Assembly (NCBI RefSeq): GCF_013283745.1 | Contig: NZ_JABSTZ010000001.1 | Coordinates: 1 to 64,000, forward strand | Reading direction: 5' to 3' | Source: Aeromicrobium stalagmiti | GTDB lineage: Bacteria > Actinomycetota > Actinomycetes > Propionibacteriales > Nocardioidaceae | DNA length: 64,000 nucleotides | Shown: positions 62,330-64,000 of the stretch, piece after piece | How the letters are laid out: every line of letters starts with the position of its first letter | Numbering within the stretch: the first letter of the stretch is position 1 | Translations under genes and position numbers: made by a program | The notes under the pieces: model-generated | Seen by the model: only the letters and a program-made list of their open reading frames with translations | Databases searched by the model: none | What the model was told of the DNA's origin: nothing

Positions 62330-63555
62330 GCGTACACCTCCTGCGCGGCGCCGACGCCGCCACCGGCGGTCACGGGTGCTCCCCCGGCGCGCAGCACCTG
62401 CTCCAGCGCGGCGAGCGTCACCAGCACGGCGTCCTTGCGGGCGTTGTAGCCCATCGTCCCGATGCGCCAGACCTTGCCGTGCAACGGTCCGAACGACGTG
62501 CCGATCTCGATGCCGAAGTCGTCGAGCATCGCTGCCCGGGCGCCGTCGCCGTCCACGCCGTCGGGGATGACGACCGCGACGACGTTGTTCATCTTGTGGG
62601 TCACGTCGCCGAAGACCTCGAGGCCGAGGCCCTGCACGCCCGCGAGCATCGCCGCCCCGTGCAGCCGGTGCCGCTCGACCGCTGACGGCAGGCCCTCCTG
62701 CACCAGCAGCCGGGCGCACTCGCGCGCGCCGTAGAGCATCGTCGTCGCCTCGGTGTGGTGGTTGAGCCGCTTCTCGCCCCAGTAGTCCATGATCATCGCG
62801 AGGTCGAAGTAGTTGGACGCGATGCGGGCTCCGCGCTCCTCGTCGTCGTCCGTCCGGATCCCAGCCTCGATGTGCTTGCGGCCGTCGATGACGGCGACAG
62901 CCCGCGGCGAGATGCTGATCGGGGCGCTGCCCGACGGGCCGGCCAGGCACTTCTGCAGCCCGGCCGTGACGACGTCGAGCCCCCAGGCGTCGAGCTCGAA
63001 GTCGTTGCCGCCCAGCGACGCCGTCGCGTCGCAGTAGAGCAGGACGTCGTGCCGGCGGCAGATCTCGCCGAGGTCGGCCAGCGGCTGGCACATCGTCGTG
63101 GAGGTGTCGCCCTGCACGACCGCGAGCACCTGGGGGCGGACGGCGAGGATCGCGGCCTCGACCTGCTCGGGCGTGAAGACCTGCCCCCACTGGGCCTCGA
63201 TCGTGTGCACCTCGGCACCGCACCGCTCCGCGATCTCGCAGAGCAGGTGCCCAAAGCGTCCGAACACCGGCACCAGCACCCGGTCTCCCGGCTCGACCAG
63301 GCTCATCAGGGCCGCCTCGATGCCGGCCCGCGACGTCCCGTCGACCAGGAAGGTCTGCTCGTTGTCGGTGCGGAACACCTCACGGTAGAGCGCCATCGTC
63401 TCGTTCATGCAGGCCGTCATGGCGGGGTCGTACTGGCCGACCAGGGCCGCCGACATCGCCCTGAGCACCCGGGGATCGGCGTTGATCGGGCCGGGGCCCA
63501 TCAGGAGCCGGCTCGGCGGGTTGATCTGGTCGAAGCCGTGGGACGAGTGGGTCAT
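62326..63555 (-). CDS. pucG: (S)-ureidoglycine-glyoxylate aminotransferase-like, class V
   Basis: This 409-residue PLP enzyme of the serine-pyruvate/alanine-glyoxylate class has LLMGPGPINADPRVLRAM, DGTSRAGIEAAL, YCDATASLGG and the PLP lysine K202 in GLQKCLAGPSG. Length and context (between allantoate hydrolase and allantoinase genes) match Bacillus PucG, which transfers the amino group of ureidoglycine to glyoxylate. Serine-glyoxylate aminotransferase is the alternative. It is translationally coupled to both neighbours. Confidence 0.87.
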   Translation of the reverse strand: MTHSSHGFDQINPPSRLLMGPGPINADPRVLRAMSAALVGQYDPAMTACMNETMALYREVFRTDNEQTFLVDGTSRAGIEAALMSLVEPGDRVLVPVFGRFGHLLCEIAERCGAEVHTIEAQWGQVFTPEQVEAAILAVRPQVLAVVQGDTSTTMCQPLADLGEICRRHDVLLYCDATASLGGNDFELDAWGLDVVTAGLQKCLAGPSGSAPISISPRAVAVIDGRKHIEAGIRTDDDEERGARIASNYFDLAMIMDYWGEKRLNHHTEATTMLYGARECARLLVQEGLPSAVERHRLHGAAMLAGVQGLGLEVFGDVTHKMNNVVAVVIPDGVDGDGARAAMLDDFGIEIGTSFGPLHGKVWRIGTMGYNARKDAVLVTLAALEQVLRAGGAPVTAGGGVGAAQEVYA

Positions 63556-64000
63556 GCGAGTGCTCCCGCCGGTCGGGCCAGCTGCTGGCCGAAGGTGTGG
63601 TCGACCCGCTCGACGTCGATCGCGTTGCCGCGCACCACCGAACGGGTCACCCGGCCGCCGTAGCGGATGCCGTCGTAGGCCGAGATGGGGTTGCGGTGCG
63701 CGAGCCGGGTCGCCTCGATGCGGAGCTCGGCGTTGGTGTCGTAGACGGCGAAGTCGGCGTCGGCGCCGACGGCGATGCGCCCCTTGCGGTCCAGACCGAC
63801 GAGATCGGCGGTGTTGCGCGACATCCACCGACTGAGGTCGGCCAGCGGGATCGCGCGGCGGCGGGCCTCCTGGGCGAGGACGCTGAAGCCGACCTGCAGC
63901 CCCGAGACGCCGCCCCAGGCCTGCTGCAGGTCGCCGTCGCCCCGGTTCTTCTCCTCCGCCGTGGCCGGCGAGTGGTCGCTGACGATGCAGTCGATGATGC
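63552..64000 (-). CDS. allB: Allantoinase, C-terminal part (5' end beyond the window)
   Basis: The last ~149 codons of a cyclic amidohydrolase that opens the allantoin ring to allantoate are visible. At the window edge it reads DCIVSDHSPATAEEKNRG, where the Asp is the catalytic base of the dihydroorotase/allantoinase family. It continues WGGVSGLQVGFSV, LVGLDRKGRIAVGADADFAVYD and the C-terminal strand GRVTRSVVRG. The frame is open to base 64000. It is the first visible gene of the leftward purine/ureide operon and overlaps pucG by ATGA. Confidence 0.92.
   Translation of the reverse strand, partial: IIDCIVSDHSPATAEEKNRGDGDLQQAWGGVSGLQVGFSVLAQEARRRAIPLADLSRWMSRNTADLVGLDRKGRIAVGADADFAVYDTNAELRIEATRLAHRNPISAYDGIRYGGRVTRSVVRGNAIDVERVDHTFGQQLARPAGALA

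Overview
The window is high-GC DNA with the gene order and sequence features of an actinobacterium, most likely Nocardioidaceae (Aeromicrobium- or Nocardioides-like). The family assignment is an inference from gene content: DivIC/DUF501/enolase/MazG, L25-Pth-Mfd, tRNA-Gln/glmU/prs, a LldD-type lactate dehydrogenase and many leaderless starts (a TANNNT box 6-7 nt before the start codon). Genes are densely packed and many overlap by ATGA or TGATG.

Layout. 1-985: the right end of an integrated element. It holds a truncated tyrosine integrase pointing at a short class-I tRNA with anticodon UAA, the probable attachment site. 992-4822: a 2-hydroxyacid dehydrogenase, a nucleoside phosphorylase, and a GntR regulator with an L-lactate dehydrogenase behind a striking nested palindrome. 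4950-15938: a complete L-rhamnose catabolic locus. It has the kinase, a bifunctional aldolase/dehydrogenase, the isomerase, the mutarotase, a five-gene ABC uptake operon and a LacI-type regulator. 17090-22894 encodes a 1934-residue secreted GH78 alpha-L-rhamnosidase. Five near-identical 14-bp operators (consensus TTRAAWCGNNTYAA-like) tie these units together and also mark the promoter of a 67-residue LuxR-type HTH protein. Extracellular rhamnoside cleavage, uptake, breakdown to DHAP and L-lactate, and lactate oxidation (LldD) make one coherent pathway.

23376-28124: Ppx/GppA phosphatase, then a DctA C4-dicarboxylate transporter divergent from a DctS/DctR two-component pair. 28114-34708: housekeeping genes (DUF501, DivIC, enolase, MazG, a lipoprotein), an APC permease and an acyltransferase. 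34842-39630: mfd, pth, L25. 39934-42030: a secreted GH16 glycosidase with four unusual ~93-residue N-terminal repeats. 42032-45336: a membrane protein, prs, glmU, tRNA-Gln. 45365-48807: methyltransferase, amidase, SDR and MarR genes that share a MarR-type operator. 48842-51869: ABC-F ATPase and ispE, separated by a 293-bp array of inverted tandem repeats.

51938-64000: a leftward purine/ureide catabolic operon that enters from beyond the right edge: allantoinase (partial), ureidoglycine-glyoxylate-type aminotransferase, allantoate-type amidohydrolase, RpiR regulator, xanthine dehydrogenase FAD subunit, a fused FeS+Mo xanthine dehydrogenase, a guanine-deaminase-like enzyme, an NMT1-type ABC uptake system and a MobA/MocA-like nucleotidyltransferase. 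A recurring theme is the set of very long perfect hairpins at gene ends, some of them lying inside coding sequence.
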